Positions 37,612-46,530 of a DNA stretch of 64,000 bases are shown piece after piece. Each line of letters starts with the position of its first letter. Position 1 is the stretch's first letter. This DNA is from Thiothrix litoralis. Its GTDB lineage: Bacteria; Pseudomonadota; Gammaproteobacteria; Thiotrichales; Thiotrichaceae. Position numbers and translations under genes: made by a program. The stretch is from positions 1,984,001-2,048,000 of the forward strand of contig NZ_CP072801.1 of the NCBI RefSeq assembly GCF_017901135.1, written 5' to 3'. The notes below the pieces were generated by a model. The model searched no databases, was not told the origin of the DNA, and was given only the letters and a program-made list of their open reading frames with translations.

Positions 37612-37628
37612 TATAATCCGCCCCGCGA
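37612..37628 (+). promoter_or_regulatory. Putative dksA promoter with GC-rich discriminator
   Basis: A consensus -10, TATAAT, at 37612-37617 is followed by the very GC-rich run CCGCCCCGCG up to the expected start site. No strong -35 stands 17 bp upstream. A GC-rich discriminator is the feature of promoters repressed by ppGpp and DksA, so feedback on dksA is possible. A short tandem, ataaaaaacctg, occurs twice just upstream (about 37561 and 37580). Confidence 0.5.
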
Positions 37629-37712
37629 TAAATTATCGGTCAGTACTAAAATGACAACTTGTCAATAACGAAATATAACTGACCGCTGCCACTCAATGTG
37701 TTGGAGATAAAA

Positions 37713-38168
37713 ATGGCAACCGACAATATAAGCTACCTAAGAAGAAAAGCAGCCCTACCTGTTGATGGCATCGAGCCATACATCCCCGAAGCAGGCGAAG
37801 AGTACATGAACGAAAAGCAGCTCGCGCATTTTCGTAACATTCTCATCGCCTGGAAAAAATCCCTGATGGAAGAAGTGGATCGTACCGTCGACCACATGAA
37901 AGAAGACGCCACCAACTTTTCAGACCCAGCCGACCGTGCTACCCAGGAAGAGGAATTCGCCCTCGAACTGCGTGCCCGCGACCGTGAACGCAAACTTATC
38001 CGCAAGATCGAAAAAACTATCGCCCGCGTGGATGATGATGATTACGGTTTCTGCGATGCTTGCGGTGTTGAAATCGGTTTGCAACGTCTGGAAGTTCGCC
38101 CCACCGCTGAACTCTGCATCGACTGCAAAACCACCCAGGAAATCAAGGAACGGCAAATGGCCGTCTGA
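37713..38168 (+). CDS. dksA: RNA polymerase-binding transcription factor DksA
   Basis: Works with ppGpp in the secondary channel of RNA polymerase. From ATG 37713 the protein has 151 residues (same as E. coli). The coiled-coil tip has the DPxD acidic pair in FSDPADRATQEEEF. The C4 zinc finger is CDACGVEIG ... CIDC. A 5-residue longer frame upstream begins with a poorly placed start. gluQ follows after 14 bp, as in E. coli. Confidence 0.98.
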   Translation: MATDNISYLRRKAALPVDGIEPYIPEAGEEYMNEKQLAHFRNILIAWKKSLMEEVDRTVDHMKEDATNFSDPADRATQEEEFALELRARDRERKLIRKIEKTIARVDDDDYGFCDACGVEIGLQRLEVRPTAELCIDCKTTQEIKERQMAV

Positions 38169-38182
38169 GAACGCCACCAGCC

Positions 38183-39031
38183 TTGCGGATAATTGGCAGA
38201 TTTGCCCCCTCCCCCACCGGGCCATTGCATTTTGGCTCGCTGGTTGCCGCCACCGCCAGTTATCTGGCGGCTCGGCAGGCAGGCGGAAACTGGCTGTTGC
38301 GCATCGAAGACCTCGACAAGCCACGCGAACAACCCGGTGCAACTGACGCTATCATTCAGACCCTGAGCGATTACGGCTTTGCATGGGATGGTGACATCCT
38401 CTACCAAAGCCAACGCCTTGACGCCTACCACGCTGCACTCGCCAGCCTCCACGAGCACACTTACCCCTGCACCTGTTCCCGTAAAGCCTTCGGCTCCATC
38501 TACCCCGGCACTTGCCGCCAACGCCCCCACACCCCACTACACCAGCAACACTCCATCCGCGTGCGTACCCACAATGACCCCATCTGTTTTACAGACGCCA
38601 TTCAAGGGAAATATTGCCAGCGTCTGGAAAGCGAAGTCGGGGATTTTGTCATCCTGCGGGCGGATGGCTGGTTTGCTTACCAATTAGCAGTAGTCGTGGA
38701 CGACGCTTTTCAAGGTATCAATCAGGTCGTGCGTGGTGCTGACTTGTTAGACAACACCCCCCGGCAAATCTTGCTACAGCAATTGCTTGGCTTCCCACAG
38801 CCTAATTACGCGCATGTACCACTAGTATTGAACGAACACGGACAAAAGCTCAGCAAACAAAACCTTGCCCCGGCACTTGGCACATCCGGGCGTTTACAAA
38901 CGCTGGTATCTGCATTACGCTTTTTGGGGCAAACTTGCCCGGATGCTAATGAGTTCACCACACTCACCAGCCTTTGGGATTGGGCAATTGCCCATTGGGA
39001 CATTAGCAACATCCGTCAGTCACAGGCATAA
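38183..39031 (+). CDS. gluQ: Glutamyl-Q tRNA(Asp) synthetase
   Basis: A shortened GluRS-like enzyme that attaches glutamate to queuosine at position 34 of tRNA-Asp. The 282-residue product has a HIGH-like motif in PSPTGPLHFGSLVAA, a zinc site in CTCSRKAF...CRQ, the RGADLLDNTPRQILL block and a KMSKS counterpart GQKLSKQN. It lacks the anticodon-binding domain of true GluRS. The start is TTG at 38183. It belongs to the dksA unit. Confidence 0.95.
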   Translation: MRIIGRFAPSPTGPLHFGSLVAATASYLAARQAGGNWLLRIEDLDKPREQPGATDAIIQTLSDYGFAWDGDILYQSQRLDAYHAALASLHEHTYPCTCSRKAFGSIYPGTCRQRPHTPLHQQHSIRVRTHNDPICFTDAIQGKYCQRLESEVGDFVILRADGWFAYQLAVVVDDAFQGINQVVRGADLLDNTPRQILLQQLLGFPQPNYAHVPLVLNEHGQKLSKQNLAPALGTSGRLQTLVSALRFLGQTCPDANEFTTLTSLWDWAIAHWDISNIRQSQA

Positions 39032-39033
39032 AC

Positions 39034-39459
39034 ATGGCAACGAATCATTGGCGCACCTTCCCCCGCTGGATGCTGGAAGAACATGAAACCGACATCCGCC
39101 TCAACGCCCAACTGTCCACCGGACGTGCCGCAGAAGTCACCGCCCAACTTCAACACGACCCAGCGCTAATGCCAGTACTGCTAAAGCTATTGGGAGACCC
39201 CAACACCGCCCTCAGCACCCGTATCGGCATCGGTGTTGTCATGGAAGACCTTGCTGGTTCCGACCTGCTGCAACAACACGTCGCCACCCTCGGCAAACTC
39301 AGCCAGCACCCGGATGTCAACATCCGTGCAGACGCGTGCCACTACCTGGGTTTAAGCGCTGCCCAAACAGCCATCCCCTTCCTACAAACCTGCCTACAAG
39401 ACCGCGACCTAGAAGTCCAAGAAGTAGCCACCGATGCCCTAAAAACACTGGATGTTTAA
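39034..39459 (+). CDS. HEAT-repeat domain protein
   Basis: A 141-residue soluble protein of helical hairpins. The C-terminal half shows HEAT-like units: HPDVNIRADACHYLGLSAAQ and the following LQDRDLEVQEVATDALKTL. No catalytic motif is present; such proteins usually mediate protein contacts. It starts 2 bp after gluQ, suggesting co-expression, and its stop overlaps the convergent phhB stop by four bases. Confidence 0.8.
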   Translation: MATNHWRTFPRWMLEEHETDIRLNAQLSTGRAAEVTAQLQHDPALMPVLLKLLGDPNTALSTRIGIGVVMEDLAGSDLLQQHVATLGKLSQHPDVNIRADACHYLGLSAAQTAIPFLQTCLQDRDLEVQEVATDALKTLDV

Positions 39460-39749
39460 ACAGGATACCCCGCCAAACGATTAATCGCCTGTGCAAGCTC
39501 AATATCCTTGTGACTAATACCGCCCGCGTCATGGGTAGTCAAACTAATCGCCAAGGTCTTGTAAACATTGCACCACTCAGGATGATGGTTCATACGCTCC
39601 GCCACCAACGCCACTTGCGCCATAAAACCGAACGCTTCCACAAAATCGGCAAACGTCAGCACCCGATGTAACTTTTCATCGCGCAACACCCAACCCGGCA
39701 AGCCTTCCAGAATCACCGCCAGTGCTTCATCTGTTAGTTTCTCAGTCAA
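39456..39749 (-). CDS. phhB: 4a-hydroxytetrahydrobiopterin (pterin-4a-carbinolamine) dehydratase
   Basis: A 97-residue PCD/DCoH protein, which recycles the pterin cofactor. The family core [21 protein letters not shown] and the active-site [19 protein letters not shown] with [19 protein letters not shown] are complete. Aromatic amino acid hydroxylases, its classic clients, are not in the window; a more general role in molybdopterin or folate-type metabolism is possible. It overlaps the ispF end by 8 bp. Confidence 0.95.
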   Translation of the reverse strand: MTEKLTDEALAVILEGLPGWVLRDEKLHRVLTFADFVEAFGFMAQVALVAERMNHHPEWCNVYKTLAISLTTHDAGGISHKDIELAQAINRLAGYPV

Positions 39750-40220
39750 TTGATTCTCCTAGTAAAATAACCGCATGGGCAGCAATACCTTCCTTGCGCC
39801 CTGCAAAACCCAGTTTCTCAGTCGTCGTAGCCTTCACATTCACCTGCCCCACCTCACATTCAAGATCCACCGCAATATTTTCCCGCATCGCAAAAATATG
39901 GGGAGCCATTTTCGGTGCCTGAGCAATAATGGTGCTGTCGAGATTGATGACAACATACCCCTTGCTACGCACCAACCCATAAACATGGCGCAACAAAATA
40001 CGGCTATCAATATTCGCGTATTCCGCAGCCGTGTCAGGAAAATGCTGCCCAATATCCCCCAACGCCAACGCCCCCAGCAGCGCATCGCAAATAGCGTGCA
40101 ATAACACATCGCCATCCGAATGCGCCTTGAAGGCATGGCTGTGCGGAATGTTTACCCCACCCAATACCAGATGGTCGCCAGCGGTAAAAGCGTGGACATC
40201 GTAACCATGACCTATCCGCA

Positions 40221-40224
<4 letters not shown>
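39742..40224 (-). CDS. ispF: 2-C-methyl-D-erythritol 2,4-cyclodiphosphate synthase
   Basis: A step of the non-mevalonate isoprenoid pathway. From the ATG pair at 40224/40221 the protein has about 160 residues: [12 protein letters not shown] holds the metal-binding Asp and His; [32 protein letters not shown] and [17 protein letters not shown] are typical. The open frame runs on to 40275, but the added N-terminus is not conserved. The usual partner ispD is not adjacent; the gene lies in an operon with DUF2069, wrbA and arsC. Confidence 0.97.
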
Positions 40225-41502
<1,278 letters not shown>

Positions 41503-42498
41503 GGGGTGGCCTCCTGATCAGGTTGCGCGGCAAACCCCGTCCTTCAGGTCGGGGAGGATAGCGCGGGAGGCAACGCCTCCCTCTGTTCGGTAGTTTTGTC
41601 GGATAATCCGCGCAGTTTAACGCAGAATACCCACTCAAGCCGCTCTTTTTTAGCTACACTCCGAAGATGCAACGATGCCAAGCCTTCAAATACGAACTTA
41701 TGCCCAATGGTGAGACGCAGCGTCATCTGCGCCGTTACGCGGGATCGTGTCGGTTTGTGTACAACAAGGCATTAGCGTTACAGCAAGCCAGCCATGAAGC
41801 GGGTGAAAAGTTCATCGGTTATGTGGCAATGGCAAAGCATCTGACGGCATGGCGCAACGGCACAGAAACGCCGTGGCTGAAAGATTCCCCCGTCCATCCC
41901 TTGCAACACGCGCTCAAAGACCTCGACAAAGCCTACCAAAATTTCTTTGCGAAACGCGCCGATTTCCCCCGCTTCAAGCGCAAAGGCAGCGGTGACAGTT
42001 TCCGTTATCCCGACCCCAAACAAATCAAGCTCGATCAAAGTAATAGCCGACTTTTCCTGCCAAAACTGGGCTGGATACGCTACCGCAACAGCCGGGATGT
42101 GTTGGGTGAACTGCGCAATGTCACGGTTTCCAGCAAGGACAGTAAATGGTTTGTCAGTATCCAAACCCAACGGGAAGTGGAATTGCCCACACCCCAAGCT
42201 ACTACCAGCACTTGTGCTGAGCGTAGCCGAAGCATCGGCATCGACCTTGGCATAGCGCGTTTTGCCACCATCTCCGATGGTACGTACATCGAGCCACTCA
42301 ACAGCCTCAAAGCCAAAGCCGCCAAGCTCGCCAAATACCAACGGCGTATGGCGCACAAACAGAAATTCAGCAACAACTGGAAAAAAGCCAAAGCCAACGT
42401 TCAAAAAATTCACACACAAATTGCCAATACCCGCCGCGATTTCCTGCACAAGGCGACGACCACGCTCAGCCAAAACCACGCGCACGTGTTCATCGAAG

Positions 42499-44056
42499 GT
42501 AACTGTTCACGGGCTTGCAACTGCCAGAGTCTGAGCTATGCTTGAAAGATGAACGAGCTAACGATCACCACCGATTTTACTGATATTGCGTTGCCAACCG
42601 ATTTGGCCACCTCCCAGCAGCTTAACCGTGATCTGCTGACGTTGGTGGTTGCGTTGCAGGCACGGGTAAAACAACTGGAAGCGGAACTGACAGAACTGAA
42701 AGAACGCCTGAATGACTCCTCCGCCACCTCCTCTAACCCCCCGTCACGTGACACGCCCGAACAACGCGCCCAACGCGAGCGCAAACCGAAAAGCCCGTTA
42801 AAACGCGGCGGTCAGCCAGGACACAGCAAACATGAACGCACCTTGGTGGAGGAATCACGCCTGGATGCTATCCAGCATTACTATCCCGAAGGCTGTTGCC
42901 GTTGTGGTGGTCATCTGGTGCTGGAAACCACGCCGAGCCAGCGTCATCAGGTATTTGACCTACCGGAAGTTGCTTATCAAGTAACGGAACACCGCCTGTA
43001 TGCGGGTACGTGTAGTTGCTGCGGGAAACGTCAGGTAGCCGAGTTACCCGAAGACATCCCCAGCGGGCAGATGGGTGCTGGCTTGATCAGTTGGATCACC
43101 CTGATGAACGGGGCGTGCCGCCTGTCCACGCGGCAAATCCAGTTACTGCTGGAAGAACAATGGCAGTTATCCTTCAGTAGCGGTGCGATCAGTGAGGCTA
43201 CTGCCCCCGTCAGCCGTTGGTTAGCACCCTTATATGCTCAGGCGGGTGATGCAGTGCGTAGCAGCCCGGTGGTAAACGCGGATGAAACCAGTCACTACCG
43301 TGGGCGCGAACGTGAATGGTTATGGGTGATGTGTTCGCCACAGGTGGTGTACTTCATGACGCATTACTCACGCGGCAAAGGTGCAGCGGACGAATTGCTG
43401 GGAAAATTCAATGGCGTACTCGTGACCGACCAGCACGGCGGCTATAATCACCACCCCAATGAACGACGGCAACTGTGCTGGGCGCACATTATCCGTAAGT
43501 TCAAAAAAATAGCACAACGTTACGGGCGTGCAGGCATCTTAGGGAAGCGTTTGCTGCGTCTGGCACGCCTGATTGTCCACTTGCATAACCGCAAGCTCGC
43601 AGGTGCTTACTCGGACAGGTTGTACCGGCAACGCATGGATAAACTCCGCGAAGCCTTCCGCCAGACATTGGTAGCAGGTAGCGGCTTACGTCAAGCACAA
43701 CATCCTGATAAGCCGACTAAAACCGCCAACCAGTGCCAACGCTTACGGGATGATGACCTGATGTTATGGACATTTTTGCGTCATTCCGGTGTTCCTCTGA
43801 CCAACAATGCTGCCGAACGGGCTATCCGCCCCTATGTCATCTGGCGTAAGACCAGCTTTTTTAGCCAATCTTTCCGAGGTGATCAATTCCGCCCGTTAAT
43901 ACTGACTATCGTGGAAACCTGCAAACGCCTAGGTATCAGCGCTTACCGAATTATCCGCCAAGCGTGTCAGCAGGCATTGGCTAAAAAGCCGGTGACGGTG
44001 CGTTTGCCTATTCCCCCTCCGCAAGTATTGAAGGGGGCTGCTCCGTGAACAGTTAC
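42499..44056 (+). mobile_element. IS66-family element (single-ORF, ISBst12-like)
   Basis: 1558 bp. The left end GTAACTGTTCACGG and the right end CCGTGAACAGTTAC are perfect inverted repeats of 14 bp with the GTAA tip typical of IS66. The 9 bases tcatcgaag stand on both sides (42490-42498 and 44057-44065). IS66 usually duplicates 8 bp, so one base may match by chance. The accessory genes tnpA and tnpB of larger IS66 members are absent. Confidence 0.92.
42549..44048 (+). CDS. IS66-family transposase (TnpC type)
   Basis: A 499-residue DDE transposase. The N-terminus is a coiled coil (LLTLVVALQARVKQLEAELTELKERL), followed by the Ser/Pro-rich linker and GGQPGHSKHER. The cysteine-rich zinc region reads CCRCGGHLVLE ... 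CSCCGKRQ. Catalytic blocks are VVNADETSHYRG (first Asp), VTDQHGGYNHH (second Asp) and PLTNNAAERAIRP (Glu). The frame is intact and nearly fills the element, so it could be active. Confidence 0.95.
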   Translation: MNELTITTDFTDIALPTDLATSQQLNRDLLTLVVALQARVKQLEAELTELKERLNDSSATSSNPPSRDTPEQRAQRERKPKSPLKRGGQPGHSKHERTLVEESRLDAIQHYYPEGCCRCGGHLVLETTPSQRHQVFDLPEVAYQVTEHRLYAGTCSCCGKRQVAELPEDIPSGQMGAGLISWITLMNGACRLSTRQIQLLLEEQWQLSFSSGAISEATAPVSRWLAPLYAQAGDAVRSSPVVNADETSHYRGREREWLWVMCSPQVVYFMTHYSRGKGAADELLGKFNGVLVTDQHGGYNHHPNERRQLCWAHIIRKFKKIAQRYGRAGILGKRLLRLARLIVHLHNRKLAGAYSDRLYRQRMDKLREAFRQTLVAGSGLRQAQHPDKPTKTANQCQRLRDDDLMLWTFLRHSGVPLTNNAAERAIRPYVIWRKTSFFSQSFRGDQFRPLILTIVETCKRLGISAYRIIRQACQQALAKKPVTVRLPIPPPQVLKGAAP

Positions 44057-44621
44057 TCATCGAAGATTTGCAGGTCGGTAATATGTCCAAGTCAGCGGCA
44101 GGCACAGCGGAAAACCCCGGCAAGAACGTTGCCCAGAAATCCGGCTTAAACAAAGCCATTCTCGACCAAGGCTGGGGTGAATTTCGACGGCAACTGGATT
44201 ATAAAATGGCATGGAAGGGCGGTATATTGTTCGCTATTCCACCGCATTACACCAGTCAGGAATGCCCCGAATGTCACCATGTAGCGGCGGACAATCGTCA
44301 GACGCAAGCGCGGTTTGTGTGTGTGCAATGCCATTACGAAAATAACGCCGATCATGTCGGCGCGATCAATGTTTTAGAGCGGGGATACCGCTTGTTAGCC
44401 TGTGGAGATGCGGCCTTAAGCCGCTCGATGAAGCAGGAACCCACCGAAGTCAGTCAGCTATCTAGTGTCTGACCGGAAACCCTAAAACCCTTTTCCGATC
44501 AAGATGCTACGCCCGTTTTCCTTGCCCTAAGATTTCCCGGAAGCAGGCCAGAAAGCTGCAAAAGCGCCCAAAATAGGGCAAAATAGGGCATCCATCCGCC
44601 AAACTTCGCAGGAGACACACG

Positions 44622-45089
44622 ATGCGTGAAGTGATCGCCCGCCAACTTCGCCTGGGTCACGCTGACATCGGCAGGCTGACCTTCAACCCACGTTCGCGGG
44701 ACGACATCCCGCAGGTGTTGCAAGGGCTGCAATACATTTATGTGACAGACGAACTGCGTGAGGCGGTGTTTGCGGTGCTGGAAAAGCGGGTTCCGGCGGA
44801 GGTGGACGCCAGCCGTGGACGCCCCGGCATGGATCTGTGGAATGCGCTGGTGCTGGCGACATTGCGGGTGAACCTGAACTGGGACTATGACCGGCTGCTG
44901 GAGATGGCGAACCAGCACCGCAGCATCCGTCAGATGCTGGGGCATGGTTTCTGGGATGATGACGATGAGTACAAGCTGCAAACGGTCAAGGACAACGCCG
45001 CTCTGGTGGACGAAGCCAGCCTGCAACGCATCAACCAGTTGGTGGTGGAGGCCGGTCACAAGCTGCTAAAAAAAAAGCCGCGCCGCTGA
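44622..45089 (+). CDS. ISNCY-like transposase, N-terminal part (orfA)
   Basis: The first 155 residues of the transposase. The helical region LRLGHADIGRLTFNPRSRDD, then RGRPGMDLWNALVLATLRVN and QHRSIRQMLGHGFW are typical of the ISNCY group of IS5-like transposases. The frame ends at 45089 after a run of nine A (45068-45076). The heptamer A AAA AAG in the zero frame (45071-45077) is the classic -1 slippery site; a -1 shift there enters the second frame and continues as AAPLSARCDSFVVESN. The full protein would have about 490 residues. Confidence 0.85.
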   Translation: MREVIARQLRLGHADIGRLTFNPRSRDDIPQVLQGLQYIYVTDELREAVFAVLEKRVPAEVDASRGRPGMDLWNALVLATLRVNLNWDYDRLLEMANQHRSIRQMLGHGFWDDDDEYKLQTVKDNAALVDEASLQRINQLVVEAGHKLLKKKPRR

Positions 45090-45109
45090 GCGCCCGTTGT
45101 GACTCCTTC

Positions 45110-46096
45110 GTGGTGGAAAGCAACATCCACTACCCGACCGACATCAACCTGTTGTACGACGCGGTGCGTTGTTCGGTGCGCACGGTGGCCGATTGGTGTG
45201 AAGGGCACGGCGACAGCCGCTGGCGGCAATGGCAGTACAATCTCCGCCAGGTGAAGAAAGCCTGCCGTCATGCGCAGAAGCTCAAGCACTCCAGCTCCCA
45301 AGACCCGGACAAGCAGGCCACCCGGCAACAGGCCATCCGTGACGCCCACCACACCTACCTGGGCCTGTGCGCCGCGCTGTTGTCGAAAGTGGAGGAAACG
45401 GTGGCTGACCTGCCCCTCAGCCTGCTGGACAGCCGGTCGGGCAACGACCTCCAGCGCTGGCTGGGGTACGGGTGGCATCAGGTTGACCTGGTGCGGCGGC
45501 GGGTGCTGGACGGGGAAACCATCCCCCACGGCGACAAGATCTTCTCCCTCTTCGAGGATTACAGCGAATGGCTCAGCAAGGGCAAAGCCGGTGTGCCGGT
45601 GGAGCTGGGCCTGAACGTGTGCGTGATGGAATCGGCTGACGGCTTCATCCTCCACCACCAAGTGATGCAACACTGCCCCGACAGTGAGATTGCCGTGACC
45701 ATGGTTAAGCAAGCCAAAGCGCTGTTCCCCTCCCTGAGCGCGTGCAGCTTTGACAAGGGGTTCCACTCACCGGCCAGACCAGCGCGAACTGGCCGAACTG
45801 CTCGACCGGGTGGTGTTGCCGAAAAAGGCCGCTGGAGCCAGGCGGACACTGCCCGTGAAACCGACCCGGCGTTTGTCCAGGCCAGACGCCAGCACTCAGC
45901 GGTGGAATCCGGCATCAACGCACTGGAAGTCCATGGGCTGGACTATTGCCCCGACCGGGGGCTGGAACGCTTCAAGCGCTATGTGGCACTGGCGGTGGTG
46001 GGCAGGAACCTGCAAAAGGTCGGGGCCATTTTACAGGCCAGGGCGTTGGAGGCCTTGCAGAAGGATGAACGCCGACGACAGCGCCAAGCCGCCTGA
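45110..46096 (+). CDS. ISNCY-like transposase, catalytic part (orfB)
   Basis: Frame of the C-terminal part, open from 45077 and with a possible GTG at 45110. It holds the DDE-like core: VESNIHYPTDINLLYDAVRC (first Asp), SACSFDKGFHSP (second Asp) and ARRQHSAVESGINALEVHGL (Glu). Between 45776 and 45828 the protein reads RPARTGRTARPGGVAEK, but the +1 frame of the same DNA encodes DQRELAELLDRVVLPKK, the sequence expected in the family. So two small indels that cancel out have scrambled about 17 residues next to the active site; the enzyme may be inactive. Confidence 0.83.
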   Translation: MVESNIHYPTDINLLYDAVRCSVRTVADWCEGHGDSRWRQWQYNLRQVKKACRHAQKLKHSSSQDPDKQATRQQAIRDAHHTYLGLCAALLSKVEETVADLPLSLLDSRSGNDLQRWLGYGWHQVDLVRRRVLDGETIPHGDKIFSLFEDYSEWLSKGKAGVPVELGLNVCVMESADGFILHHQVMQHCPDSEIAVTMVKQAKALFPSLSACSFDKGFHSPARPARTGRTARPGGVAEKGRWSQADTARETDPAFVQARRQHSAVESGINALEVHGLDYCPDRGLERFKRYVALAVVGRNLQKVGAILQARALEALQKDERRRQRQAA

Positions 46097-46316
46097 ACCA
46101 CCCCACAACGCCGACCGATGAGGGAAAATGCCGGGAAGGCAGGGCAGCCCCTGCACCGAAGGCAAGCCTGCGCTGCCAGCCATGCCTTGAAACCCAGCGT
46201 TTTACCCTCGTGCTTGCCAGAAGGTGGCGGGGAAAACGGCTGCATGGACTAAAATTGGGCACTCGTGGCGGCAGGAAGGCTTTTTCGGTCAGACACTATC
46301 TAGCTGAATGCAGTAG

Positions 46317-46350
46317 GAATCCCCTTCCTTCAGGGAGGGGAGGATGTCAA
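46317..46350 (+). ncRNA. Right end and probable omega RNA 3' scaffold of the interrupted tnpB element
   Basis: The block GAATCCCCTTCC ... GAGGATGTCAA forms a hairpin (CCCCTTCC with GGGAGGGG) and matches the right end of the other tnpB element at 27823-27856 in sequence and polarity. In the original element it began about 10 bp after the tnpB stop. Confidence 0.6.
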
Positions 46351-46424
46351 GATTTGCCCTGCAATCTAGCGGGATGAGGGCTGGTGTGCAAGTGGGGAAG
46401 CCTTTTACCCAGCGATCATGACCA

Positions 46425-46452
46425 TTGAATAAATTTATTAAATTGATATACT
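46425..46452 (+). promoter_or_regulatory. Putative sigma70 promoter for the giant surface protein
   Basis: TTGAAT (46425-46430) and TATACT (46447-46452) are 16 bp apart in a strongly AT-rich leader. A second perfect TATAAT occurs at 46460-46465 without a well-placed -35. The start codon at 46531 has only a weak GGAA site. Confidence 0.4.
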
Positions 46453-46530
46453 CATTAAATATAATAACAAAAAAATCAGCATTAAGAACGAAAAAAACCG
46501 AAAAATCATAATGATAACGGAATTATAAGA

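Larger units (their letters stand above)
44466..46295 (+). mobile_element. ISNCY-like insertion sequence
   Basis: 1830 bp. Ends are TGTCTGACCGGAAA on the left and the near-complement TTTTTCGGTCAGACA on the right. The 8-bp target repeat ctatctag is on both sides (44458-44465 and 46296-46303). Inside are a two-frame transposase and about 200 bp of non-coding sequence before the right end. An 11-bp tandem, aaaatagggca, occurs before the first ORF (about 44564-44590). Confidence 0.88.
41667..46307 (+). pseudogene. tnpB: TnpB gene split by an IS66-family element and by an ISNCY-like element at its stop codon
   Basis: Three parts, 41667-42498, 44066-44465 and 46304-46307, join in one frame to give 411 residues. 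The first part has the N-terminal YAGSCRFVYNKALALQQ and SIGIDLGIARFATISDG with the first RuvC aspartate. The first junction restores HVFIEDLQVGNM, the canonical glutamate motif. The second part has the zinc ribbon CPECH...CVQCHYENNADHVGAIN with the last aspartate. The second junction restores the stop (TCT AGC TGA). Residues between are intact, so inactivation is due only to the IS66 copy; the ISNCY copy changes just the last residue. Confidence 0.92.
41535..46350 (+). mobile_element. TnpB (IS605/IS1341-type) element carrying two further insertion sequences
   Basis: The outer element begins near a hairpin CCCCG-tccttcaggt-CGGGG (41535-41554), followed by a second, perfect 7-bp hairpin (GGGAGGC-aac-GCCTCCC, 41565-41581), and ends at the right-end hairpin 46317-46350. 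Its only gene is tnpB. Without the two inserted elements (1558 bp plus a 9-bp repeat; 1830 bp plus an 8-bp repeat) it would be about 1.4 kb. The exact left boundary is uncertain. Confidence 0.75.

Noticed and set aside
45750-46121. Separate 123-residue gene inside the ISNCY element
   Set aside because: Only its first part has family sequence (DQRELAELLDRVV); it is the original transposase frame exposed by two indels and turns into nonsense after 45830.
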